A DNA stretch of 44,875 bases from JBPCPM01 sp050999155 (GTDB taxonomy: Bacteria; Actinomycetota; Thermoleophilia; Solirubrobacterales; 70-9): the NCBI GenBank assembly GCA_050999155.1, contig JBPCPM010000177.1, positions 1-44,875 on the forward strand, written 5' to 3'. A model generated the notes under the pieces. That model was not told the origin of the DNA. It made no database searches and saw only the letters and a list, made by a program, of their open reading frames with translations. Positions 22,624 to 30,660 of this stretch are shown in pieces; within the stretch, counting starts at the first letter, position 1, and every line of letters starts with the position of its first letter. A program made the position numbers and the translations under genes.

Positions 22624-24087
22624 CTAGGTGTCGGGGGTTCCCGGTTGCCGCTCCGCCGTGGCCACGACGAGCCCGGCGCAGATCAGGGCCAGCAGGCCCA
22701 GCGTCGGCATCTCCCAGTCCCAGTCCAGGGCGGCGTGAGTGCCCCAGGCAGCGAGGACGGCCAGCGGGCCCGCGGCGAGCCCTGGGTCGACGCGCAGCGC
22801 CGTGCGGCCGGCCAGGACGATCCCGGCGATCACCGCGGCCAGGGCCGCCGCGCCGAGGAGGCCGAGTTCGGCCAGGGTCTCCAGGTAGAGGGAGTGCGCG
22901 TCGGCGGCGGGCTCAGGCTCGGGGCGCTCGCGTAGCCACTCGGCGCGGAAGCCGCCCGAGCCCACGCCGGCCACCGGGTGCTCGGCGAAGGCCGAGAGCG
23001 CGACCTCCCAGTAGCTGTAGCGCAGGGACTCGACCGAGGCCAGGCGCTGGTTCTGCGCGCCGAAGGCGGGGTCGACCGCACGCTTGCCCGTCTCGGCGGA
23101 TTGGGCCGCAAGGCCCGCGCCGACCACCCCGGCCACGACGACGGCCGCGGTGCCCAGCCGCCAGGCACGGGTCGATCCCGGCAGGGGCCGGGTTCGTGGC
23201 TCCGCCGGGCGCCGGGCCAGCAGCCATCCGGCCACCGCGGCTCCGAGGACGACGAGCGCGAGCAGCCCGGTGGCAATCACCCCCTGGGTGCGGATCGTGT
23301 CCGCCGCGGCGTCGACCGGGTCGGCCACCGCCGGGAGCACCGCACAGGCGACGGCTCCGCCCGCCCCGCCGGCGACCACGGCCGCCGCCGCGATCGCCTG
23401 CCCACGCTCGCGAACGAGCGCGATCAACAGGCCCATGCCCACCGCCAGCGCCACGAGCCCGCCGCGGGAGAACGTGAGGTACAGCGCCGCCCCGAGGACG
23501 GGGGACGACGCCGCCGCCAGGACCGCGGTCGCCGGGCTCCGCCGGACGTCGCCGAGCAGCCGGGCCCCGAAGATCAGCCCGATGGCGGCGAGCAGGCCCA
23601 TCGCGTTCCAGTAGGTCAGCGGCTGCTCGAGCCGCCCGCCCGCCCGCAGGCTCGTGCTCTGCTCGATCAGGCCGGGCAGCAGCCGGCCTCCGAGCGCGTA
23701 CAGGCACACGACGGCGACCCCCGCCACGACCGCGGGCCCGACCCAGCTCGCCGCCCTGCGGTCGCGCAACACGGCGACCGCCACCACCGCGGCAGCCAGG
23801 TAGAGCAACAGCCGCTGGGCGTCGTCGGAGGCTGCCTCGTCGATGGGCGCCCAGCCCACCGAGGCGATGGTCAGCCCGGTCAGGGCGGCGAGACCGCCGA
23901 GAACCAGCAGCCCGCCGGCGGAGTGGGGGAGGGGCCGGGGGCAGACGATCAGGCACAGCCCGGCCGCCACCATGGTCGCGACAGCGGCCACGAGGCGCGG
24001 GACATCGAAGAAGCCCCCGGAGAAGAACGCGAGGGCAAAGGGCGCGGCGAGCAGGGCCGCCGCGAGGGGCCGGGCCAGGAGGGGCAC
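22624..24087 (-). CDS. O-antigen ligase/polymerase family protein (Wzy/WaaL-like)
   Basis: 487 residues with about 12 membrane helices and a large periplasmic loop (about 320-400). The motif LYLTFSRGGLVALAVG (about residue 205) is typical of the Wzy_C/WaaL family; the loop contains FAEHPVAGVGSGGFRAEW and the DAHSLYLETLAELGLLG signature with the conserved His. The protein polymerises repeat units or ligates the finished chain to its acceptor. The GTG at 24087 is chosen by the leaderless pattern: TAGCCT on the minus strand (24095-24100) precedes it by 7 bases. Divergent from the AftD-like gene. Confidence 0.86.
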   Translation of the reverse strand: MPLLARPLAAALLAAPFALAFFSGGFFDVPRLVAAVATMVAAGLCLIVCPRPLPHSAGGLLVLGGLAALTGLTIASVGWAPIDEAASDDAQRLLLYLAAAVVAVAVLRDRRAASWVGPAVVAGVAVVCLYALGGRLLPGLIEQSTSLRAGGRLEQPLTYWNAMGLLAAIGLIFGARLLGDVRRSPATAVLAAASSPVLGAALYLTFSRGGLVALAVGMGLLIALVRERGQAIAAAAVVAGGAGGAVACAVLPAVADPVDAAADTIRTQGVIATGLLALVVLGAAVAGWLLARRPAEPRTRPLPGSTRAWRLGTAAVVVAGVVGAGLAAQSAETGKRAVDPAFGAQNQRLASVESLRYSYWEVALSAFAEHPVAGVGSGGFRAEWLRERPEPEPAADAHSLYLETLAELGLLGAAALAAVIAGIVLAGRTALRVDPGLAAGPLAVLAAWGTHAALDWDWEMPTLGLLALICAGLVVATAERQPGTPDT

Positions 24088-24094
24088 ACGCCGG

Positions 24095-24100
24095 AGGCTA
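24095..24100 (-). promoter_or_regulatory. -10 hexamer TAGCCT, leaderless promoter of the ligase gene
   Basis: TAGCCT on the minus strand, 7 bases before GTG 24087. It shares a 70-base divergent region with the AftD-like promoter. Confidence 0.5.
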
Positions 24101-24144
24101 GAGATCGACCCCGAGCCACCGCGATGCCGGCCGAGGCGCGGTCG

Positions 24145-24150
24145 TATCCT
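24145..24150 (+). promoter_or_regulatory. -10 hexamer TATCCT, leaderless promoter of the AftD-like gene
   Basis: TATCCT with 7 bases to ATG 24158 and no Shine-Dalgarno. Divergent from the ligase promoter; 44 bases separate the two hexamers, enough for one shared operator. Confidence 0.5.
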
Positions 24151-24157
24151 CCCGCTG

Positions 24158-27100
24158 ATGGCCTCCCGGATGCGGCGGGGGGCGATCCCCCTCGCGCTTG
24201 GGGCCGCCGCCTTCGTGGTCGCCCTGTTGCAGCGGCCGGGGCTCGCCTCGTCGGACACCAAGATCGACCTGCACGTCGACCCCCTGCGCTTTCTCGGCGA
24301 GGTGGCCTCGACGTGGTCGGACTCCTTCGGCCTGGGCGCCGTGTGGGGCGGGCAGTACGGCGGCTACCTGTGGCCGATGGGGCCGGTCTTCGCGGCCGGA
24401 CACGGGGTGGGCCTGCCCCCGTGGCTGGTCCACCGGCTATGGCTCGGGCTGGTGCTGGCCCTGACGGCGTGGGGGATGGTCCTGCTGGTAGACGCCCTGG
24501 TCTCCGGCCGGCGCGGCGCGCCGCACATCGTCGCCGGGGTGCTGGTCCTGGCCAATCCGTTCGTCGTCACCTTCGCCAACCGCACGAGCGTCACCCTGCT
24601 GGCGCTGGCCGCATTGCCATGGCTGCTGCTCGCCACCCACCGGGCGCTGGCCGCGCCCCGGGGCTGGTGGTGGCCCGCCGTGTTCGCCTTGGTGCTCACG
24701 TCGGCCGGCGGTGGGGTCAACGCCGCGACCACCGCCTGGGTGTTGCTCGGGCCGCTGGTGCTGATCGTCTACGAGGCCGGGGTGCTGGGGATCGCCTGGC
24801 GGTCGGTGGTGTCGTTCGGCCTGCGGCTCGTGCCGCTGGTCGCGGTGACCTCGGCCTGGTGGGTGATCCCCGCCCTGGTCCAGGCCGCCTACGGTGTCGA
24901 TTTCCTGCCCTACGTCGAGCAGCCCGAGACGATCTGGCACACGACCTCGGTGACCGAGAGCCTGCGCGGGCTGGGCTTCTGGCTGTCCTACGCGGGGATC
25001 GGGTCGACGGGCAGCCTCGTTCCGTTCTTCTCCGACGCGGGGACCTTCCTGTTCGCGCCGCTGGTCGTGGTCGCCTCGTTGCTGGTCCCCGTCGCCTGCC
25101 TGCTGGGGTTCGCGGCTGCCCGCCGCGCCCCGTACGCGCCGTTCGCCCTGATCCTGGTGCTCGTCGGGCTGCTGGCGATGATGGCCGGGTTCCCCGAGGG
25201 CAGTCCGATGCGCGGGCTGCTCACCGGGATCTACGAGCAGGTGGCGCCGCTGCGATTTCTGCGCACGACGTACAAGGCCGGCCCGCTGCTGGTCGTCGGG
25301 CTCGCCCTGCTGGCCGCCCTCGGGGTCGCGGAGCTGCGGGCGGGGGCCGGGGGGTCGGTCGCCCGCAGAATCGGCCGCCGGGTGCCTGCCCTCAACGGCC
25401 GGCGGCTGGCCGGCGCCGCCTGGGCCCTGGGGGCCTTGGTCGTCGCCCTGTCGGCGTGGCCGATGGCTCGCGGGGTGGTGGTGGACCGTCAGGTCGGCTT
25501 CGAGGTCCCGGCCGACTGGGAGCGGGCGGCGGACGATGTCCGCGGCGACGCAGCGAACGACACCCGGGGACTTGTCCTGCCCGGCGCCCTGTTCGGCTTC
25601 TACGACTGGGGCGGGACGACCGATCCGATCCTCCGGTCGCTGGCCGACGTCCCCGTGGCCCAGCGGTTCATCGTCCCCTACTCGGACCTCCGCGCCACCG
25701 AGCTGCTGTGGGCCATCGACGCCCTGGTCGAGGACCAGCGCACCTTCGACGGCCAGCTCGGCCCGCTGCTGGACCTCATCAGCGCCGGATCGATCCTCGT
25801 GCCCGCCGATCGCGATCGCATCCGGGCGGGAACGGTGCCACCGGCCGACGCAGCAGGCGAGCTGGAGGCCGGTGGCCTCACCGACCCCGATGCGACCTAC
25901 GGGCCGTCGCGGACCCGCCAGGCGGCGGCTCCCTCGCTTGCCCCGGACCGGGCGCTGCCCCGGCTGCGGCGGTTCGTCAACCGCGATGCCCGGCCTCTGG
26001 TCCGCCTCGAGCCGCGGCGCGGCGGGGCGATCGTCGACGGCTCGGGGGCGGGGCTCGTCGACCTCGCCGCCTTCGGCTCGCTGCCGGGCGGCGCCCTGCA
26101 CTACGCGGCCGACTGGACCCCCGAGCAGATCCGCGCGGCGGCCCGGGCCGGCGCCGAGGTCGTGCTCACCGACTCCAACCGCCGCCAGGTCTTCACCTCG
26201 TCGCGGATCCGGGCCAACGCCGGCTGGACGCTGGACGCCGAAGCCGAGCTGCCGCCCCAGGTCGCCACGCTCGATCCGTTTGCCAACGCGGGGACCGAGG
26301 CCCAGACCGTCGCCCGCTACGGCGGCATCCGCTCCCTGTCGACCCCGCTCGCCGCATCGGGGACGCTGTTCGCCGAACGGGGGCCGTTCGCCGCCATCGA
26401 CGGACGTCCCGAGACGGCCTGGCTGCCGACCACCCGCTTCGGCGACCCGATCGCCTGGGAGGTCGGGTTCGAGCGGCCGACCGACGTGCCCGAGATCGAG
26501 CTGCTGCCCTACGGCGACGCCCGCGGGCGCCCGGTCGAGGTCGAGATCGACGGCCGTCGCCACACGGTGAAGCCGGGCTGGAACCGCCTGCGGCTCGGGC
26601 TGCGCGACGCGCGCAGCCTGCGTGTCGAGATCACCACCTCGGCCGCTCCGGCGCAGGGCGGCTCGCCCGGCGGCCTCGCCGAGGTCCGGATCCCCGGCAT
26701 CCGGGCCAGTCAGGCGCTGCGGCTGCCGACCGTCGCCGCCCAGGCCCTCGGGCCCCGCCTCGGAGCCGACGTGCCGCTGAGCGTCGTGCTGCGCCGCGCC
26801 ACCGCCTACGCCCCCTGGCGCTCGACGGGCTCGCCGGCGGGCGCCCTGCAGGAGGGCGACCTGCGCGACCGCGCCGACCCCGAGCAGGCGATGGAACGGA
26901 TCGTCGAGCTTCCCGCGGCCCGGCGCTTCGAGGCGATCGACGCCCGCCTGTCGCCGGGCCCCCAGACGCCCGACCCCGTGCTCGACCGGCTGGCCGGTAC
27001 CGATGCCCCGGCACGGTTCGATTCCTCGTCGCGGTATGAGTCGGTGCCCGCCCGGCGGGCGTCGGCCGCCTTCGACGGCGACCGGAGCCGCGGCTGGGTC

Positions 27101-28393
27101 GGAGAGTTCGTGCCCGGCGTGCGCGACGCCTGGGTGCAGTGGACGACCGCCGAACCTCAGAGCGTCGCCGGCCTGACGCTCGCGAAGCCGCGCACGGAGG
27201 TGCGGGTCCCGACCAGGGTGCGCCTGGATGTCGACGGGACCGAGGGCCGTCCCGTGACGGTCGGGCCTGGCGGTCGGGTCCGGCTCCCGACGGCGGCCCG
27301 CGGGAGGCGGTTCAGGCTGCAGATCCTCGACGCGCGCTTCCGGGATGGGGCTCCGGGCCGCGTGCGCCAGCGGCGGGCAGTGGGGATCGGCGAGATCGCG
27401 GGACCGGGCGTACCGAGGGGCCGGGCCCCACGGCCCGGCGCGCCGATCGAGTCGCGATGCGGCGACGCGACCGTCAACGCCGGCGACGCCACCGTGCGGA
27501 TGCGCGCCACGGGTTCGGTGGCCGAGCTCGAGGCCGGCCGGGCGCTGGAAGCCCGCGCCTGCGACGAGCTGCGCCTCGGAGCCGGCCGGACCAGCGTGAA
27601 GACGGCGCCGGGACCGCTGCGCGTCGACACCATGCGGTTGCGCTCAGGCATCCGGGCCCGGGCCGCCGTGACGGCCTCTCCCGGCCGGGTGCTCGATGCC
27701 GGCAGCGGCGGCGACGGCAGTCGCGAGGGGGTGCGCCTGCAGGTCGACGACCCGGCCTGGCTCGTGCTCGGCCAGTCCTACAGCCGAGGCTGGCGGGCCA
27801 CCTGCGACGGCCGCGATCTCGGCGAGCCGGTGCCGATCGACGGCTACGCGAACGGGTGGAAGGTCGACCGGTGCGCTGAGGCGTCCTTCCGGTTTGGCCC
27901 CGACCGCGCCGCCACCGCCGGGTACGTGGTCAGCGGGCTCGGGGCGCTCGCGCTGCTCGTGTTTCTCGTCGTGCGCCCTGCCGGTGACCGCCCGCGGCCG
28001 CTACGGGCACTCCCGCGGACGGCCAACGGCATGCGGCGGTGGCCGTGGTGGCAGGGGCTGGCCGCCGGGCTGCTCGCGTCACCGGTTCTCGGCCTCCTGT
28101 TCAGCCTCCGGGCCGGGGCGGTGCTGGGACCCTTGGTGGCGCTGGTGCTGTGGCGGGGCATCGGGCCCCGCGCGCTGACCTACGCCGCGGCGGCGGTCCT
28201 CGGCGTGGCGGTTCCGGCCGTCTACCTGCTGTTCGGGCCGGCCGACAACGGTGGCTACAACGCCAACTACGCGACCGAGCTGCTCGGCGCCCACTGGCTG
28301 GGCGTGGTTGCGCTGACCCTGCTCGGCCTCGCCTGCGCCGCGACGGTGATCGCGCACCGCGCTCTCCGACGCGGCGGCGCGGGCCCTCAGTAG
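24158..28393 (+). CDS. AftD-like arabinofuranosyltransferase (DUF3367) with discoidin-type module
   Basis: 1,411 residues. The N-terminal half is a GT-C membrane enzyme: KIDLHVDPLRFLGEVASTW, GGYLWPMGPVFAAGHGVGLP and LVHRLWLGLVLAL are the N-terminal pattern of the AftD/DUF3367 family, alpha-(1->3)-arabinofuranosyltransferases of actinobacteria. About 11 helices run to residue 440. The long extracellular part includes a discoidin/F5-8C-like module (about 720-830; AIDGRPETAWLPT and FERPTDVPEIELLPYG), a second such region near 960-1080 (AAFDGDRSRGWVG), and a C-terminal pair of helices (about 1250-1411). Length matches the family (about 1,400). Acceptor in this organism is unknown; arabinan or another furanosyl glycan is likely. 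Its 3' end overlaps the convergent methyltransferase gene by 7 bases. Confidence 0.8.
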   Translation: MASRMRRGAIPLALGAAAFVVALLQRPGLASSDTKIDLHVDPLRFLGEVASTWSDSFGLGAVWGGQYGGYLWPMGPVFAAGHGVGLPPWLVHRLWLGLVLALTAWGMVLLVDALVSGRRGAPHIVAGVLVLANPFVVTFANRTSVTLLALAALPWLLLATHRALAAPRGWWWPAVFALVLTSAGGGVNAATTAWVLLGPLVLIVYEAGVLGIAWRSVVSFGLRLVPLVAVTSAWWVIPALVQAAYGVDFLPYVEQPETIWHTTSVTESLRGLGFWLSYAGIGSTGSLVPFFSDAGTFLFAPLVVVASLLVPVACLLGFAAARRAPYAPFALILVLVGLLAMMAGFPEGSPMRGLLTGIYEQVAPLRFLRTTYKAGPLLVVGLALLAALGVAELRAGAGGSVARRIGRRVPALNGRRLAGAAWALGALVVALSAWPMARGVVVDRQVGFEVPADWERAADDVRGDAANDTRGLVLPGALFGFYDWGGTTDPILRSLADVPVAQRFIVPYSDLRATELLWAIDALVEDQRTFDGQLGPLLDLISAGSILVPADRDRIRAGTVPPADAAGELEAGGLTDPDATYGPSRTRQAAAPSLAPDRALPRLRRFVNRDARPLVRLEPRRGGAIVDGSGAGLVDLAAFGSLPGGALHYAADWTPEQIRAAARAGAEVVLTDSNRRQVFTSSRIRANAGWTLDAEAELPPQVATLDPFANAGTEAQTVARYGGIRSLSTPLAASGTLFAERGPFAAIDGRPETAWLPTTRFGDPIAWEVGFERPTDVPEIELLPYGDARGRPVEVEIDGRRHTVKPGWNRLRLGLRDARSLRVEITTSAAPAQGGSPGGLAEVRIPGIRASQALRLPTVAAQALGPRLGADVPLSVVLRRATAYAPWRSTGSPAGALQEGDLRDRADPEQAMERIVELPAARRFEAIDARLSPGPQTPDPVLDRLAGTDAPARFDSSSRYESVPARRASAAFDGDRSRGWVGEFVPGVRDAWVQWTTAEPQSVAGLTLAKPRTEVRVPTRVRLDVDGTEGRPVTVGPGGRVRLPTAARGRRFRLQILDARFRDGAPGRVRQRRAVGIGEIAGPGVPRGRAPRPGAPIESRCGDATVNAGDATVRMRATGSVAELEAGRALEARACDELRLGAGRTSVKTAPGPLRVDTMRLRSGIRARAAVTASPGRVLDAGSGGDGSREGVRLQVDDPAWLVLGQSYSRGWRATCDGRDLGEPVPIDGYANGWKVDRCAEASFRFGPDRAATAGYVVSGLGALALLVFLVVRPAGDRPRPLRALPRTANGMRRWPWWQGLAAGLLASPVLGLLFSLRAGAVLGPLVALVLWRGIGPRALTYAAAAVLGVAVPAVYLLFGPADNGGYNANYATELLGAHWLGVVALTLLGLACAATVIAHRALRRGGAGPQ

Positions 28394-29163
28394 GGCCAGG
28401 GCCCCTCGCGGTGGCCCAGCAGGCGGGCCACGGGGTCCAGCCCCGCCACGATGGCGGCCTTGACCACGAGGTTACGGGCAAACCAGGGCAGCTGGGCCAG
28501 CTGGCGGACGGCGCTGCCCACGGAGGCGGCGAGCCCGAGATCCTCGCGGCGGTACTCGGCCATGGACCGGCTCCGGCCCAGGTAGCGCCACCGCCGGGAG
28601 GCCAGCAGCAGCCGGGCCTGGGCGCCGGTCACGCCGACAGAGCTGAAGGCGTCGTGGATGAGCATGGTGCCGCCGGTGCGCACCCGGGCGCCCCAGTGGG
28701 CGATGTCGTCACGAGCCGGGACGTAGCGGTGGGCGCCGTCCACGTACAGGAGGTCCAGCTGTCCCTCCACGGCGTCGTGGGCATCGGTCGACGGCCGGCG
28801 CACATGGCGGACCCGGTCGGCCACGCCGGTCCGCCGCAGGTTGGCCCGGAACGCCTCGTTGTCGTCTTGGCCCTCGTCGGGGGTTCCGTCGATCTGCTGG
28901 GGGCCGCGGTCGTTGCCGGCGTGCGGATCGACGGCCACCACCTCGGCGTCGGCGGGGACCGCCTGGGCGAGCACGATGGCCGAGCGGCCCCGGTAGCTGC
29001 CGATCTCCAGCGCGCGGCCCCCGGCGGGCACGGCGCGCCCGGCTGCGAACAGCCGGCGGGCCTGGCCGTCGCTGAGCCACCCCTCGATTCCCGCGACCGA
29101 GGCCAGCGCCGCGTCGGCGCCCGAGCGGGAGGCGGCGGGGACGTTGTCGGCGCGGTCGGTCAC
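28387..29163 (-). CDS. Class I SAM-dependent methyltransferase, Methyltransf_24-like
   Basis: 258 residues. Motif I is ALEIGSYRGRSAIVLAQAV (about residues 52-70), followed by EVVAVDPHAGNDRGPQ (acidic residue after strand 2) and LDLLYVDGAHRYVPARDDIAHWGARVRTGGTMLIHD (motifs II and III with a metal-site-like Asp/His cluster). This pattern is common in methyltransferases of glycan clusters that act on sugars. The GTG at 29163 follows TAGGTT by 7 bases on the minus strand. The promoter faces the inverted-repeat array at 29209-29331. The last 7 bases overlap the convergent AftD-like gene. Confidence 0.8.
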   Translation of the reverse strand: MTDRADNVPAASRSGADAALASVAGIEGWLSDGQARRLFAAGRAVPAGGRALEIGSYRGRSAIVLAQAVPADAEVVAVDPHAGNDRGPQQIDGTPDEGQDDNEAFRANLRRTGVADRVRHVRRPSTDAHDAVEGQLDLLYVDGAHRYVPARDDIAHWGARVRTGGTMLIHDAFSSVGVTGAQARLLLASRRWRYLGRSRSMAEYRREDLGLAASVGSAVRQLAQLPWFARNLVVKAAIVAGLDPVARLLGHREGPWPY

Positions 29164-29170
29164 GCGCCGC

Positions 29171-29176
29171 AACCTA
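29171..29176 (-). promoter_or_regulatory. -10 hexamer TAGGTT, leaderless promoter of the methyltransferase gene
   Basis: TAGGTT on the minus strand, 7 bases before GTG 29163. It lies on the left side of the 29209-29331 repeat array. Confidence 0.5.
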
Positions 29177-29208
29177 GTAGACGCGCCCCTGCCGCCGGCC
29201 ACCCCACA

Positions 29209-29331
29209 TCGTTCGCTGAACGATTTACCGCACCCTGGCCCGGCGAACCGTTCAGCGAGCGCATCGACCGCCGGGCCCACCCGTTCGCTGAACGATTCTC
29301 GGTGCCATGGGCCGCAGATCGTTCAGCGAGC
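29209..29331. repeat. Array of four alternating inverted repeats, 35-36 bp pitch
   Basis: A 10-base core occurs four times in alternating orientation: TCGCTGAACG at 29213-29222 and 29285-29294 (forward), and CGTTCAGCGA at 29249-29258 and 29320-29329 (reverse). Start-to-start spacing is 36, 36 and 35. The first copy is a perfect palindrome (TCGTTC-GCT-GAACGA, 29209-29223). Sequence between copies 1-2 and 3-4 is also similar, so a pair of about 47 bases was duplicated with a 72-base period. The array fills the divergent region between two leaderless promoters (29171-29176 minus and 29358-29363 plus). It is not an SOS box, because the half sites are GTTC-N3-GAAC. Confidence 0.8.
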
Positions 29332-29357
29332 GGCGTCAAACCGCGTGGCGCTCGGCC

Positions 29358-29363
29358 TATGCT
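29358..29363 (+). promoter_or_regulatory. -10 hexamer TATGCT, leaderless promoter of the 29371 gene
   Basis: TATGCT with 7 bases to the GTG at 29371. It lies 28 bases to the right of the last repeat of the array. Confidence 0.5.
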
Positions 29364-29370
29364 CCGTGCC

Positions 29371-29547
29371 GTGTCGCTCACCGGCCACTCCACTGTCGTC
29401 TACGTCGTCATCGGCGTGGCGATGATCGCAACGCTGGTCGTGGCCGAGCTGCTCGAACTCGGTCTGGTGGCCGGCACGGGACTCGCCGCTCTCGTCGGGC
29501 TGCTGATCGGCGGCGTCATCGCGGTCGTCGCTCCCGACGAAGACTGA
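29371..29547 (+). CDS. Small two-helix membrane protein
   Basis: 58 residues with two hydrophobic helices (VVYVVIGVAMIATLVVAELL and GTGLAALVGLLIGGVIAVV) joined by a short acidic turn (ELLELGLV), ending in APDED. The GTG start at 29371 follows TATGCT by 7 bases. Family not recognised. It lies between the inverted-repeat array and another small membrane-protein gene with its own promoter, and could be controlled by the array. Confidence 0.6.
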   Translation: MSLTGHSTVVYVVIGVAMIATLVVAELLELGLVAGTGLAALVGLLIGGVIAVVAPDED

Positions 29548-29578
29548 TCTGAACGGCGCACCGGGCATCCCCCGCGCA

Positions 29579-29584
29579 TAGACT
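29579..29584 (+). promoter_or_regulatory. -10 hexamer TAGACT, leaderless promoter of the 29592 gene
   Basis: TAGACT, 7 bases (CGCCGCC), then GTG at 29592. A clear example of the recurring pattern. Confidence 0.5.
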
Positions 29585-29591
29585 CGCCGCC

Positions 29592-30119
29592 GTGGGTCCG
29601 ACCTACCGACAGCGACTGCGCATCGAGGGGCTCGCCCTCGTGGCATGCGGGGCCGTCGACGCGGCAATCCTTCTGCGGGCCGATGAGCAGACGCGGCGCT
29701 GGCCACTGAACACCGCCGCGCAGCTCGCGGTCGTGGTGGTCCTGCTGGCCGCCCTGCTGCCGCGCTCGGTACGCAGCGATATGGCCGACAGCATCCGCGC
29801 GGTCAAGGGCCAGACGCTGACCGGCGACCCGACGCCGCTGTGGCAGCTGCCGCTGATTCTGGCCGCGCTGACACTTTCGTTCGTCAAGGGCATTCCCGCC
29901 ACGGGACTTCCCGGCAGCGAGCTGGCCGGGTGGGACGCCGGGCTGCGGATCGCCGGGGGCTGCATGCTCGTCGGCCTCGCGCAGGCGGTCGTCGCCGATC
30001 GCATCGTCGCCGCCGATGAACAACGTCAGGGCCGGACCTACTACCGCGTCGCCGCCGCGCCGTTCGTCACCGCGCTGGTGCACCGCGACACGGCCGAGCC
30101 AGAGGGCGGCCAGGAGTAG
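29592..30119 (+). CDS. Membrane protein of unknown function
   Basis: 175 residues with four likely helices: GLALVACGAVDAAILL, AAQLAVVVVLLAALLP, LPLILAALTLSFVKGI and LRIAGGCMLVGLAQAVVADRIV. The N-terminus YRQRLRIEGLAL and the C-terminal tail (TYYRVAAAPFVTALVHRDTAEPE) are probably cytosolic. The GTG at 29592 follows TAGACT by 7 bases. Not recognised. It is convergent with the lipoprotein gene at 30165-30647, with two perfect hairpins between and at the edge of it. Confidence 0.65.
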   Translation: MGPTYRQRLRIEGLALVACGAVDAAILLRADEQTRRWPLNTAAQLAVVVVLLAALLPRSVRSDMADSIRAVKGQTLTGDPTPLWQLPLILAALTLSFVKGIPATGLPGSELAGWDAGLRIAGGCMLVGLAQAVVADRIVAADEQRQGRTYYRVAAAPFVTALVHRDTAEPEGGQE

Positions 30120-30141
30120 GCGCGACCGGAACCGGTCGCGC
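30120..30141. terminator. Bidirectional hairpin between convergent genes
   Basis: Perfect inverted repeat GCGCGACCGG-AA-CCGGTCGCGC directly after the stop of the 29592 gene. An 8-bp stem with a 6-base loop, without a T tract. Candidate terminator for the plus-strand gene. Confidence 0.55.
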
Positions 30142-30155
30142 GCAGGGCCTGCTGA

Positions 30156-30176
30156 CCCGGCCGGCTACCGGCCGGG
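30156..30176. terminator. Hairpin containing the stop codon of the lipoprotein gene
   Basis: CCCGGCCGG-CTA-CCGGCCGGG, a perfect 9-bp stem whose 3-base loop is the TAG stop of the minus-strand lipoprotein gene. It may terminate transcription or stabilise the mRNA 3' end. Confidence 0.45.
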
Positions 30177-30647
30177 CAGCTCGACGTCGAGGCGGTCGCC
30201 GCCGTAGCCGTTCTCGAGGTCGTGGCCCTCGATCTGCACGAACTGCAGGTCGTCCGGGATCTCGACGCCACGCTGGGTGCGGGTGAACGGCTGCTCGTCT
30301 GCGTGGTCGTGGGCGAGCTCGTGGGCGCCGAGCTCCTCGCCGTCGGGATCGAGAACCCGCCATCCGTCGGCGTAGCGCTCGGGTGAGTCATACGGTGAAG
30401 AGATCGTGACGTCGAAGTCGTAGCGGCCCTCGTCGGCTTCGGTCGCCTCGGCTTCGACAAGCGTGGGGAAGCGGTCGTCGGCGGATCCCGTGGTGTCGAT
30501 CTGCTGGATACCGGCGCCCTCCCCGGTCTGTGCCTTCTCGGCCTCCGGCGTGGACTTGCCGCCGCATCCGGCGACGACGAGGGCCACGACGAGGGCCACG
30601 GCGAGCAGCAGGGAGCGGGGCGTGGGGGACAGGCGGGCTCGGGTCAT
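30165..30647 (-). CDS. Lipoprotein of unknown function
   Basis: 160 residues. The signal peptide (SLLLAVALVVALVVAGC) ends in the lipobox VAGC, so the mature protein is anchored by Cys near residue 28. The mature part is acidic with a beta-rich segment (GRYDFDVTISSPYDSPERYADGWRVLD and DDLQFVQIEGHDLENGYGG), probably a small extracytoplasmic domain. No family recognised. ATG at 30647 follows TACCGT by 6 bases on the minus strand. It is downstream of DUF6504/imuB but has its own promoter. Confidence 0.7.
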   Translation of the reverse strand: MTRARLSPTPRSLLLAVALVVALVVAGCGGKSTPEAEKAQTGEGAGIQQIDTTGSADDRFPTLVEAEATEADEGRYDFDVTISSPYDSPERYADGWRVLDPDGEELGAHELAHDHADEQPFTRTQRGVEIPDDLQFVQIEGHDLENGYGGDRLDVELPGR

Positions 30648-30653
30648 GCGCAG

Positions 30654-30659
30654 ACGGTA
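30654..30659 (-). promoter_or_regulatory. -10 hexamer TACCGT, leaderless promoter of the lipoprotein gene
   Basis: TACCGT on the minus strand, 6 bases before ATG 30647, immediately after the stop of the DUF6504 gene. Confidence 0.45.
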
Positions 30660-30660
30660 C

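Noticed and set aside
22978..27039. Very long antisense open frame across the ligase and AftD-like genes
   Set aside because: It has no family features and is rich in Arg, Pro and Ala; it is a shadow frame produced by high third-position G+C.
29209..29331. CRISPR array or a repeated protein motif
   Set aside because: Only four copies of 10 bases in alternating orientation. Readings such as the repeated Ser-Leu-Asn-Asp or Phe-Ala-Glu-Arg patterns are just translations of the DNA repeats in several frames.
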